A stretch of DNA of 59,148 nucleotides from a bacterium (GTDB lineage: Bacteria > Verrucomicrobiota > Verrucomicrobiia > Limisphaerales > J093): NCBI GenBank assembly GCA_021780105.1, contig JAJXZJ010000057.1:1-59148 (forward strand). The letters run 5' to 3'. A model generated the notes under the pieces. That model saw only the letters and a list, made by a program, of their open reading frames with translations, made no database searches and was not told the DNA's origin. The stretch's first letter is position 1. Every line of letters starts with the position of its first letter. The translations under genes were made by a program, and so were the position numbers. This document shows positions 38,900 through 46,914 of the stretch, piece by piece.

Positions 38900-38908
38900 G
38901 ACGAGGTG

Positions 38909-39766
38909 TTATTCTGGTGTCGCTTCCGCCGCCTTCTTGGGCTTGGATTGCCAGCGTTGAAGTTCTTGTTCATAGTTGGCCACCTCCAGCCATTGATCCA
39001 GCATGACCACCAGACGATGATCGGCCGCGGGCAGCCCATCACCCTCAACTGGCGTGGAGATTCGAATAAATTGTTTGGGGCCGAACAATTGTCTCCGGGA
39101 GAGGAAAGAGTCCCAAATCCGTCCCCAAAAGCGCGTGTCAACGGCTCTGAATTGGGCACCACCGCTGCGCCCCAACTTCTGTAACGCCACCTTGACGCCA
39201 ACGGAAAGATTGTAATCCATCCGGTAAGGCACCGGCTGGCCGCCGACCAAGCCGCCGAAGTAAACCAGCTCCTGATGTTCCCCGCCCACGAAGAGCCGTC
39301 GCTCAAACATCATTGGGATTCCGTGGACACGGAGTTGCACGTAATCGGGAGCGATGGGTTGAATCACCCAGCCGGACTCGGTCCAACAACGATCGGGAGT
39401 ATGGACAAACAACCCGATGTCATTGGGCTTTTCTGAGTAACGATTGGCGAGAAACACATGCACTGGAGCCGGCTCCTCCTTCGCAGTGAAGGCTCCGCTG
39501 AAGGTTTCGTCCGCCACAAGCTGCCGTTCGGCCGACTTGCTGACCGGCAATTCCTTGTATTGCCAGCCGGCTATGGACTGGCGTGGCACCAACCACGAAT
39601 AACCTTGGGACGCATCGGCGTGAGTGTACCAGAAGCTGGGGAAAAACCAGAGCAGCAGAACCATCGCCGCCGCGGCGACAACAAGCCACACGCCTCTGCG
39701 CATCGTCTGGTCGCCAACCACGGGTTGTGGCGAGGGTCCGGGCAATTGGGGGTTTGTCTCACTCAT
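38909..39766 (-). CDS. Exosortase-associated EpsI-like protein
   Basis: A 285-aa membrane-anchored protein. The start at 39766 forms an ATGA overlap with the acyltransferase stop, and a longer frame to 40042 is only a shadow of that gene. One helix (GVWLVVAAAAMVLLLWFFPS) is followed by a periplasmic domain typical of EpsI partners of exosortases (VHVFLANRYSEKPNDIGLFV, HTPDRCWTESGWV, then VYFGGLVGGQPVPYRMDYN). The Cys in the HTPDRCW motif is a hallmark of the family. Its biochemical role is unsettled, but it nearly always accompanies EPS-linked exosortases. Confidence 0.85.
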   Translation of the reverse strand: MSETNPQLPGPSPQPVVGDQTMRRGVWLVVAAAAMVLLLWFFPSFWYTHADASQGYSWLVPRQSIAGWQYKELPVSKSAERQLVADETFSGAFTAKEEPAPVHVFLANRYSEKPNDIGLFVHTPDRCWTESGWVIQPIAPDYVQLRVHGIPMMFERRLFVGGEHQELVYFGGLVGGQPVPYRMDYNLSVGVKVALQKLGRSGGAQFRAVDTRFWGRIWDSFLSRRQLFGPKQFIRISTPVEGDGLPAADHRLVVMLDQWLEVANYEQELQRWQSKPKKAAEATPE

Positions 39767-40383
39767 GATTGATCCCTCTCTTCCTGCACGAGACGGCGTT
39801 CCAATTCCAAAACCTTGTCCCTCGGTCGCACCCCTACCTGCACCAAGGGGATTCCGGCATAAATGCCCCAGGGGTTGAGATCCCGATGAACCACAGCTCC
39901 CGCCGCCACTACGGCCCCTTCGCCAACAGAAACATTGGGAAGCACCACCGCGTTTGTGAAGATCAACGCGTGAGCGCCAATGGTGATGTGCCCGCGTTCG
40001 ACCTGGCGCCACGGGGCGGAGACCGTCGGATTGGTCAGGCATCGCCCATCCACCACCTCCGAACCGGTGATGAACCGCACCCCCGCGCCAATGCCCGCAA
40101 AATCGCCTATTTTGCAGCGCCCACCGCCCGAAATGGACGAGGCAAAAGCCAGGTGAACATGACGACCAATTACCACCCCCTCGCCAGCGAATATCCGCAC
40201 TGCTTCGTCAATTTGCGTGAAGTCTCCGAGACTGATTGCGCCGGGCGGCACCAACCGGCAGCCGGCGTAAACCCGGACGTTATAGCCGCAAAACTTCAGG
40301 TGCCGGCGCAGGACGGCTTCCTCCAGCAACACCGCCGGCCGCAATTCGGCCGGCAGGTCTTGATCAGGCAGTGAGTCCACCAT
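39763..40383 (-). CDS. Hexapeptide-repeat acyltransferase
   Basis: A 206-aa left-handed beta-helix acyltransferase. The hexapeptide turns are seen in DFTQIDEAVRIFAGEGVVIG, GGRCKIGDFAGIGAGVRFIT and GHITIGAHALIFTNAVVLPN, ending VSVGEGAVVAAGAVVHRDL and IYAGIPLVQVGVRPRD. It resembles sugar O- or N-acetyltransferases. The ATG at 40383 has a GGAC sequence nearby and overlaps the SDR gene by 20 bp; 40410 is possible. Its stop overlaps the EpsI start (ATGA). The position after ACP, ligase and reductase genes suggests that it transfers an acyl group carried on the ACP, which is inference. Confidence 0.82.
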   Translation of the reverse strand: MVDSLPDQDLPAELRPAVLLEEAVLRRHLKFCGYNVRVYAGCRLVPPGAISLGDFTQIDEAVRIFAGEGVVIGRHVHLAFASSISGGGRCKIGDFAGIGAGVRFITGSEVVDGRCLTNPTVSAPWRQVERGHITIGAHALIFTNAVVLPNVSVGEGAVVAAGAVVHRDLNPWGIYAGIPLVQVGVRPRDKVLELERRLVQEERDQS

Positions 40384-41080
40384 CAATGGTCCATTCGCTT
40401 CCAGTGACATACTGCGCTTCGTCGGAAAGGAGAAACCGCACGGCGCCGACCACATCTTCCACGCGACCCAGGCGCCGCAGCGCCGTCCGCCGCCGGACGC
40501 GCTCCTGCTGTTCGGCTGAGAGCGTGGCGCTCATATCCGTCTCCAAAAAACCCGGCAGGATGCAGTTCGCTCGCACCCCGCGCTCACCATATTCCCGTGC
40601 CAGCGCCCGCGAAAAGGATGCCAACGCGCCTTTGGTGGCGGCATAAACCGACAGCCCGCTGAAACCCGTGCGCGCCGCCACCGACGAGACAAACACCAGG
40701 CTGCCGCCCCGCGAAAGCATTCCTTTAACCACCTGCCGTGTCAGAAGAATGGTCGAAAGCAGGTTTACTTCCACACACTCGCGGACGGACGGCTCCGGCA
40801 TCAACGTCAGCAACCCTTCCGTCCCGATCGCCGCGTTGGCGACAAAGCCGTCCAAACCGTCGAGCACCCGCGCCGCCGCGCAAAGGCGGTCGCGGTCCTC
40901 CGCCTTCGCCACGTCCGCCAGAAGATACTCGCAACGCCCCGGATGCTCCCGAACCAAGGCCTCGATCTCCGGCGTCGGCCGACGCGAGGTCGTGATGACC
41001 TCCCAGCCCTCACGCAGCATCCTTTGGCAGATCGCCAGACCCAGCCCGCGCGAGCCGCCTGTGACCAAAACCCGTTTCAT
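40364..41080 (-). CDS. FabG-like short-chain dehydrogenase/reductase
   Basis: A 238-aa classical SDR. The NADP loop is RVLVTGGSRGLGLAICQRML, followed by GFVANAAIGTEGL, SLVFVSSVAARTGFSGLSVY with the catalytic Ser and Tyr, and ATKGALASFSRALAREYGER with Lys. The end RVEDVVGAVRFLLSDEAQYV with GSEWTIDGGLTA is as in 3-oxoacyl-ACP reductases. It overlaps the ligase stop by ATGA. In this setting it may reduce a 3-ketoacyl group bound to the neighbouring ACP, but it could also act on a sugar. Confidence 0.88.
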   Translation of the reverse strand: MKRVLVTGGSRGLGLAICQRMLREGWEVITTSRRPTPEIEALVREHPGRCEYLLADVAKAEDRDRLCAAARVLDGLDGFVANAAIGTEGLLTLMPEPSVRECVEVNLLSTILLTRQVVKGMLSRGGSLVFVSSVAARTGFSGLSVYAATKGALASFSRALAREYGERGVRANCILPGFLETDMSATLSAEQQERVRRRTALRRLGRVEDVVGAVRFLLSDEAQYVTGSEWTIDGGLTA

Positions 41081-42117
41081 TGCACCATGCGCTTCGCGTT
41101 CAGCGCCGGGCCGAGATCATCCATCACCCAACGCCGCGGCCAGGCTTCTTTTCGGAGACGCTGACGCAAATGCTCCTGCAGCCGGGCAGTGATGACCTCC
41201 GCGTTTTCCTGTGGTGACAAGGCATATTTAAGACAGACAATCTGACCGGCGACCGCGTTCGATTCCGCCACCGCCACCGCCCGCAACACTCCGGGCACTT
41301 GCTCCGCACACTCGGCCACTTCCGCCAGACTGACTTTTGTGCCGCCGACGTTGGCCACGCTGTCCGCTCGCCCCACCACTTTGATCAAATTGTCCCGGAG
41401 TTCAACCAGGTCGCCGGTGCTTCGCCAATCACCCTCCTGCCATAATTCCAACGTCCCGTCGCGGACGCGCCACTCCGGCCAGCGAGCCTTGAGAACATCG
41501 CGTTCATACCAGCCATCGAGTCGGTGCGTCTTCAAGAGGACACCCAATTCGGCGGCGGCGTACACGACGCTGAACCGGGTCTTGGGGAACCGCGCCGCCA
41601 GACGTCGCCCCACGCCCGGACGCAATGGTTCGCCACCCAGGGTGATTTGGTGGGGGTGCCAGGACAAGCCGCCGGCCGGTTCGTTTTGCACCAGCAGATC
41701 CATGAACGTCGGCGTTGCGGAAATTGCGTTTACCAGTGTGCCGGCCAGCATCTGCCATTGATCCAGCCACTCGCCACGCAACGACATCACCCAGCCGCCA
41801 CCGGCCCAAGCCTGAATCGCGACCTGGACACCGGCAAAACTCGCCGGCTCGAATGGCGAGGCCCACACCCAGCCACGCACGGTCTGGCTGCGATGCGCCG
41901 CATCGCGCAATTCTGCCCACCGTCGCCAGATCAACTTCGGTTGTCCGGTGGAGCCGGACGACGTCACCCCAACGTGTGCCCGCTGCGCGTCAGGAGGCTC
42001 CAGCCAGCGGACTCCGTCCGGTCGCAACGGCAGTAATGCAACCGAGCGGCCGGCCTCCAATTCCGCGAATGCAGCCGGCAGCGCAGCCAGGTCCGGGGGG
42101 GTGATTTTCAGCACCAT
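41077..42117 (-). CDS. Compact adenylate-forming acyl ligase
   Basis: A 346-aa member of the AMP-binding superfamily, clearly shorter than normal acyl-CoA ligases (500-600 aa). The P-loop is GVTSSGSTGQPKLIWRRW; later motifs are STPFMD-like SATPTFMDLLVQNEP, ITLGGEPLRPGV, WRSTGDLVELRDNLIKVVGR with the conserved Asp, and the C-terminal Lys in LNAKRMVQ. The start at 42117 (MVLKITPPDL) follows the ACP gene by 43 bp; the longer frame to 42219 overlaps that gene. Probably loads a small carboxylic acid onto the ACP. The substrate is unknown. Confidence 0.8.
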   Translation of the reverse strand: MVLKITPPDLAALPAAFAELEAGRSVALLPLRPDGVRWLEPPDAQRAHVGVTSSGSTGQPKLIWRRWAELRDAAHRSQTVRGWVWASPFEPASFAGVQVAIQAWAGGGWVMSLRGEWLDQWQMLAGTLVNAISATPTFMDLLVQNEPAGGLSWHPHQITLGGEPLRPGVGRRLAARFPKTRFSVVYAAAELGVLLKTHRLDGWYERDVLKARWPEWRVRDGTLELWQEGDWRSTGDLVELRDNLIKVVGRADSVANVGGTKVSLAEVAECAEQVPGVLRAVAVAESNAVAGQIVCLKYALSPQENAEVITARLQEHLRQRLRKEAWPRRWVMDDLGPALNAKRMVQ

Positions 42118-42160
42118 TCGGCGTGGCGGGCGCAGCTTGGATGGTGTTGAAGAACCTTCT

Positions 42161-42427
42161 TCAAGCCGACGGTTCTTTCGCCTTGTTGTCACGATGGCGC
42201 ACCAGTTCGAGAATGTCACCCCAGGTGCGCGGCACCGGCAGCGCGTCGAACGGCGACACGCCGAACTCCCGCTCGATGGCCGCCATCAATTCGGCCAGGT
42301 CGAGCGAGTCCAAACGCAACTCCGGAGCTAGTAACCGGGTCTTGAAATCTAAATGTTGCAGCACCCCGCCATTCCGACGGTGAACCGCCAAAATCAGGCT
42401 TTCCAGGCGTTCTGTGGGTTCATTCAT
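42161..42427 (-). CDS. Acyl carrier protein
   Basis: An 88-aa four-helix carrier protein. The phosphopantetheine attachment Ser is in LAPELRLDSLDLAELMAAIE. It starts MNEPTERLESLILAVHRRNG and ends with a Lys/Asp-rich tail. The ACP start overlaps the end of the aminotransferase gene by 8 bp, so the two are likely translated from one mRNA. It is a dedicated copy, embedded in polysaccharide genes rather than beside fab genes. Confidence 0.85.
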   Translation of the reverse strand: MNEPTERLESLILAVHRRNGGVLQHLDFKTRLLAPELRLDSLDLAELMAAIEREFGVSPFDALPVPRTWGDILELVRHRDNKAKEPSA

Positions 42428-44978
42428 GACTGCCAGTCTCCGTGGTGGCCGAAAAAATCACCTTGTCCCGACGCCGGCTCATCGCCGCAAAATGCGCCTC
42501 GCGCACCCGATCAATCACAAACTGCTGGTCCTCCTGGCTCAGACTGCTGGAACTCGGCAGACAGATGCCGCGACGGTTGAGGTCCTCGGCCACCGCGCCG
42601 CCAACACACTCGTAGCCACGGTACAGCGGTTGCGTATGCATCGGCTTCCAGACCGGGCGCGATTCCACGTTCGCCGCATCCAGGTAGCGAATCAGGTCAG
42701 CGGCCGACATCCCGAACTGGGTTTCATCAATCAGGAAGCAACTGAGCCAGCGGGTGTGCAACGAACTCCGAATTTCCAACGCCGAGTTTTGAATTCCGAA
42801 TCCTGACGGTTGAGCGATGATGGCTGAAGGCTGATCTCCAAAGCTCGCCTCTGGCTGCGCCTCGCTTCCTGGCAGGTCTTGGAACGCCTGTTGGTAGCGC
42901 GCGAACACCGCCCGGCGTTGGGCAACCCGTTCTTCCAGCACTTCCAATTGTCCGAGCGCGATGCCCGCCAGGACGTTGCTGAGGCGGTAGTTGTAGCCCA
43001 ATTGCGAATGCACATATTCATGGGCTCCGGTTGGATCGGGATCGCAGGCCTGCGTGCTCCAATGCCGGGCACGTTGGATCCAGTCAGGTTGGCTTGCCGT
43101 AAGCACGCCGCCTCCGGTCGAGGTGATCACCTTGTTGCCGTTGAAGGAAAACGCCGCGACTTTGCCAAAAATTCCCACCGGACGACCTTTGTAGGTTGCT
43201 CCCAAGGCTTCGGCCGCGTCCTCGAGCAAACCCACCTCATACTGCCGGCACAGCTCGACGATGGGATCCATGTCCGCCGGTTGACCAAAGAGGTGGACGG
43301 CGATCACCGCGCGGGGGAGACGCCCGGCCTCTGCTCGTCTTTTCAGAAAATCCCCCAACAACTGCGGATCGAGATTCCAGGAACAGCGTTCGCTGTCCAG
43401 AAAGACCGGCCGTGCGCCCAGATACAGCACCGGGTTGGTGCTTGCAACAAAAGTGAGGCTGGGCGCCACCACTTCATCACCTGCCTGCACACCCAAAAGA
43501 CGGAGTCCCAAATGGATGGCGGAGGTTCCGCAACCGACCGCTAAAGAAGACCGTTCTAGTCGTTCGTTGAAGCGCGCCTCGAGCGCATCAATATTCGGAC
43601 CGACTGTGGAGAGCCAGTTCGATTCAAAAGCAGCCTGGATGTAGGCCATTTCACGGCCGCTGGCGTGCGGCACCGACAGTCTGACCCGTTGTTCATGTCG
43701 CTGCGCAGGCTGAACCAACCTGTGGACTGTTTCGACCGGTTCGCCGACCGGTAGCTCATGCGTGTTAACGGCCCGCGCATTGGTCTTTTCCGGGTGCCCG
43801 GAAAGCACCTCGCGTATCGCCTCTGCCACGTAGGTGGTTTCGTCCACGGTGAGCGAAGGGTAGATTGGCAGCGAAACACAACCACGCCACAGCCGTTCGG
43901 CATTGGGGAAATCCTCCGGGCGAAGGCCGTAACGTTCTGCGTAATAACGCAACCGATGCACCGGTTTGTAGTGAACGCTGGTTCCCACACCCCGGCGGGC
44001 CAGTTCCTCAATGAACTGGTTGCGGCTCAACGGTGCCGCGTCGCGGAGCACAACCGGGAACAAGTGCCAGGCATGGTCCGCAAAAGGCACTTCCAGAGTC
44101 GGCAGGTCCAGGTGCGGACATTCTGCCAGCGCGTCGTAGTAGGCGCGTGCGCAACGTTCCCGGCCCTGGCGAAGCGCCTCCGCCCGCTCAAGCTGAGCCA
44201 GCCCGATCGCGGCATTCACGTCCGGCATGTTGTATTTGTATCCGGGTGCGATGACGTCATACTCCCACGAAGGTTTGTCCGAGGTGAACCGGTTCCAGAC
44301 ATCACGGTCAATACCGTGCAAGCGCATCACCTTGCACCGACGATACAAAGCTTCGTCGGCGGTCGTGAGCATGCCCCCTTCTCCGGTGGTGATCGTCTTG
44401 TTCGCGTAAAAGCTGAAACAGGTTACGTCGCCAAAGCTTCCGATCATCCTTCCGTCTCGTCGCGCGGGAAAGGCATGGGCGGCGTCCTCGACAACCCGGA
44501 TGCCTTGCCGATGGCACAAATCCAGAAGCCCTTCTCCACCCGACTTCGTCATGGCCGCTGGTTGCCCACCAAAATGCACCACGGTGAGCACCTTGACGTC
44601 CGGGTGCCGCCTGATGGCGCTCGCTACGATTTCCGGGGTCAATAACGCAGTTCCATAATCCACATCGAGGAAGACGGGATCCGCTCCAAGATACCGCACC
44701 ACCTCCGCCGTCGCGGTAAATGTCATCGTGGGCACAAACACCTTCGCCCCAGGACCGACTCCAAGCGACTCCAAGGCAAGATGGAGCGCGGCCGTGCAGG
44801 AATTGACGGCGCACGCGTGGCGCGTTCCTACTGCGGCCGCAAAATGCTTCTCAAATTCCAGTGCCCGGCCCGCTGTGGTCAGCCAGCCACTTTCCAGCAC
44901 CTGACGAACATACTCCAATTCACGCCCGTCACATACGACCCGCGCATACGGTATTTTCCGGAAACCTGCTTGTTTCAT
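42420..44978 (-). CDS. Tandem fusion of two DegT/DnrJ/EryC1 aminotransferases
   Basis: An 852-aa protein holding two complete PLP-dependent sugar aminotransferases. Domain one (about 1-395) has AVNSCTAALHLALESLG, the PLP Asp region VVEDAAHAFPARRDG and the Schiff-base Lys in FYANKTITTGEGGML. Domain two (about 430-850) repeats these as GCGTSAIHLGLRLLG, LLEDAAEALGATYKG and FNGNKVITSTGGGV. A 35-residue linker (PEKTNARAVNTHELPVGEPV) joins them. No stop or frameshift separates the halves, and both catalytic Lys are kept. They should make 4- or 3-amino sugars from keto-sugars. The second domain has a repeat-like insertion near 42757-42870. Confidence 0.88.
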   Translation of the reverse strand: MKQAGFRKIPYARVVCDGRELEYVRQVLESGWLTTAGRALEFEKHFAAAVGTRHACAVNSCTAALHLALESLGVGPGAKVFVPTMTFTATAEVVRYLGADPVFLDVDYGTALLTPEIVASAIRRHPDVKVLTVVHFGGQPAAMTKSGGEGLLDLCHRQGIRVVEDAAHAFPARRDGRMIGSFGDVTCFSFYANKTITTGEGGMLTTADEALYRRCKVMRLHGIDRDVWNRFTSDKPSWEYDVIAPGYKYNMPDVNAAIGLAQLERAEALRQGRERCARAYYDALAECPHLDLPTLEVPFADHAWHLFPVVLRDAAPLSRNQFIEELARRGVGTSVHYKPVHRLRYYAERYGLRPEDFPNAERLWRGCVSLPIYPSLTVDETTYVAEAIREVLSGHPEKTNARAVNTHELPVGEPVETVHRLVQPAQRHEQRVRLSVPHASGREMAYIQAAFESNWLSTVGPNIDALEARFNERLERSSLAVGCGTSAIHLGLRLLGVQAGDEVVAPSLTFVASTNPVLYLGARPVFLDSERCSWNLDPQLLGDFLKRRAEAGRLPRAVIAVHLFGQPADMDPIVELCRQYEVGLLEDAAEALGATYKGRPVGIFGKVAAFSFNGNKVITSTGGGVLTASQPDWIQRARHWSTQACDPDPTGAHEYVHSQLGYNYRLSNVLAGIALGQLEVLEERVAQRRAVFARYQQAFQDLPGSEAQPEASFGDQPSAIIAQPSGFGIQNSALEIRSSLHTRWLSCFLIDETQFGMSAADLIRYLDAANVESRPVWKPMHTQPLYRGYECVGGAVAEDLNRRGICLPSSSSLSQEDQQFVIDRVREAHFAAMSRRRDKVIFSATTETGSHE
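42757..42870 (-). repeat. In-frame repeat-like insertion in the second aminotransferase domain
   Basis: The minus-strand translation between FQDLPGSEAQ and HTRWLSCFLI contains SAIIAQPSGFGIQNSALEIR, a segment with no place in the DegT fold at this position. The DNA reads TTCAGCCATCATCGCTC and GGATTCGGAATTCAAAACTC, which is typical of dispersed intergenic repeats in environmental genomes. The reading frame is kept. The boundaries are approximate. Confidence 0.5.
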
Positions 44979-44990
44979 TCGTTCTTCCTG

Positions 44991-45635
44991 TCAGCCGCGT
45001 TTGGCTGGCGGCACGATTATTGCCTTGTCAGCCTTGACTTCCGATGGCGGAAACATGACCACAACGATGGTTCTGATCAAAATGCCGACATCACCTGCCA
45101 ATGATCGGTTCTCAACGTATTTTTCGTAAAGGTCCAGCTTCTGTGGGAGAATCTCGTCGCGATAGGTCTGTTCCGGCCAGGCCGATTGAGCGAGAATTTC
45201 TTCCTCCTCACGAAACTGAACACTGGCTGGATCGGTAATGCCCGGACGCATCTTTAGAACCCTCGCCCATCGTTCAGGGTAGACCTCCACCCACTGACGC
45301 ACTTCGGGGCGGGGCCCGACCAGCGACATGTCGCCCCGCAGCACGTTCCAAAGCTGGGGCAGTTCATCGAGTTTCGTCCTGCGTAGAAACCTCCCGCTCC
45401 TTGTCACCCTGGGGCACGTTCCCGCGTCAAAGCGCCCCAATTCACTGCCCTTCATCTCTCTCATGCTCCGAAATTTATAAAGCCAGAAGTCGTGTCCGAA
45501 GCGACCAATGCGAAGTTGTCGGAACAACACCGGCCGCCCGGCATCAACGAGCACGAAAACCGCGATGACGGCCATCACCGGCAACGCGAAGGCCAGCCCC
45601 AGCATGGAGACAAAAATGTCGAAGCAACGTTTCAC
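44991..45635 (-). CDS. Undecaprenyl-phosphate sugar-phosphate transferase
   Basis: A 214-aa phosphoglycosyl transferase with one membrane-associated helix (CFDIFVSMLGLAFALPVMAV) and the catalytic core LYKFRSMREMKGSELGRFD, RRTKLDELPQLWNVLRGDMS and LVGPRPEVRQWV. The C-terminal MRPGITDPASVQFREEEEIL is of the WecA-independent WcaJ/PglC kind. The start codon is GTG at 45635 and overlaps the preceding gene's stop as GTGA. It probably starts the repeat unit with the sugar made nearby. Confidence 0.9.
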   Translation of the reverse strand: MKRCFDIFVSMLGLAFALPVMAVIAVFVLVDAGRPVLFRQLRIGRFGHDFWLYKFRSMREMKGSELGRFDAGTCPRVTRSGRFLRRTKLDELPQLWNVLRGDMSLVGPRPEVRQWVEVYPERWARVLKMRPGITDPASVQFREEEEILAQSAWPEQTYRDEILPQKLDLYEKYVENRSLAGDVGILIRTIVVVMFPPSEVKADKAIIVPPAKRG

Positions 45636-46864
45636 CGAACCAGGTTCTGTTGCTCGACCGCTGTGCCGACCATTTGTGCGATTTTGTTGACCAGATAATC
45701 GCGTTGATAAAGTCGGCAGGCAGCGTCGCGTGCGTTTGCTCCCATGCGGACGAGTTCGTTTGGCGGGAGCGCATGCATCCGGCGCACCGTCTGGGCCAAT
45801 TGTTCTGCTTCACCCGGCTTGCACGTGAGTCCAGCATTCGCACTTGTGATGACTTCCGCCGCATCCCCTTCCAGAGCTGCCAACAGCGGTTTGCCGCTAG
45901 CCATGCAGGTGAAAATCTTATGCGGAATCGTGATACTCAACAACGGATCCGCGCGCAGGTGGACCAACAGCACTTCTGCCAGCGCGTATAATCCTGGCAT
46001 CTCTTCGGTGGGAAATGAACCGAGAAACTGGACATTGGACAAGCCTCGTTGCTGCGCCATCGCTTTGAGCCGCGGCAATTCGGTGCCATCCCCGGCAAGA
46101 TGAAACTTGACGGCCGGCAAGTCCTGTAGCCGGGCGGCGGCTCCCAACACCGTGTCGAGCCCTTGAGAGAGGCCAATCACCCCTGCGTACAAGAGGTTGA
46201 ACCGGCCGGTAAAGCCAAGCTCTGCGGCCCGCTCCGGATTCGGGGGGACCGGCCGGTAAAATTCGGTGTTTACCCAGTTTGAGACGCAGTGGATTTTGCC
46301 AGGCTGCACACCTTTTTGAATCAAGTTCGCGCGAAACCCAGGCGAAATCACCCGGATGGCAGATGCGCGCTCATATATCCACCGGGTAAACCACCCGATG
46401 CATTTCAGCGCTGTTTCATTGCGAACCAGCCCTGCAGCCCGGAGGCTCTCGGGCCACATGTCCTGCACTTCGTAAACCAACGGAACCCGCCAGAGCCGGC
46501 TTAGGAACCAGCCGGCCCAACCCACGGTCGGCGGTGGAATTGCATAGATCACATCCGGTTTCCGAGCAAGCCAGAAGCCAAACAGACTTACCGCCGCCGC
46601 AAATGACCCAATATTGAAAATGCGCCGCAGGGCGGACGTGTCATGACTGGGATACAAAATAACCCGGGTCACCGGCAGCCCATCCAAGATTTCCTTCTGC
46701 CACAGGCGGAGGCGATAACCAGGATAGAGTCTTCCCGTTGGCCAGTTGGGAAATCCTGTTATAACACGAACGTCGTGCCCTTGGATCTGAAGCCCTTTGG
46801 CCAGATCGGCCCACAATCTGCTTGGCTCGGGAGGATACCATTGGGTTAACAGCAGGATTCGCAT
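45632..46864 (-). CDS. WbuB-like glycosyltransferase, family 4
   Basis: A 410-aa GT-B enzyme. The N-terminus MRILLLTQWYPPEPSRLWAD and GFPNWPTGRLYPGYRLRLW closely resemble WbuB/WcaI transferases. The donor-site motifs are NLLYAGVIGLSQGLDTVLGA and SITIPHKIFTCMASGKPLLA (with the Glu motif replaced around the KIFTCMASGKP segment as in WcaI). WbuB adds N-acetyl-L-fucosamine in E. coli O26, which fits the upstream FucNAc genes. It starts 50 bp after the epimerase gene and is coupled to the next gene by GTGA. Confidence 0.88.
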   Translation of the reverse strand: MRILLLTQWYPPEPSRLWADLAKGLQIQGHDVRVITGFPNWPTGRLYPGYRLRLWQKEILDGLPVTRVILYPSHDTSALRRIFNIGSFAAAVSLFGFWLARKPDVIYAIPPPTVGWAGWFLSRLWRVPLVYEVQDMWPESLRAAGLVRNETALKCIGWFTRWIYERASAIRVISPGFRANLIQKGVQPGKIHCVSNWVNTEFYRPVPPNPERAAELGFTGRFNLLYAGVIGLSQGLDTVLGAAARLQDLPAVKFHLAGDGTELPRLKAMAQQRGLSNVQFLGSFPTEEMPGLYALAEVLLVHLRADPLLSITIPHKIFTCMASGKPLLAALEGDAAEVITSANAGLTCKPGEAEQLAQTVRRMHALPPNELVRMGANARDAACRLYQRDYLVNKIAQMVGTAVEQQNLVR

Positions 46865-46914
46865 TCTTCTCGCAGCGGTGGATCAAAGTGGAAACCGCCG
46901 GCAGTTTCGCCGGG

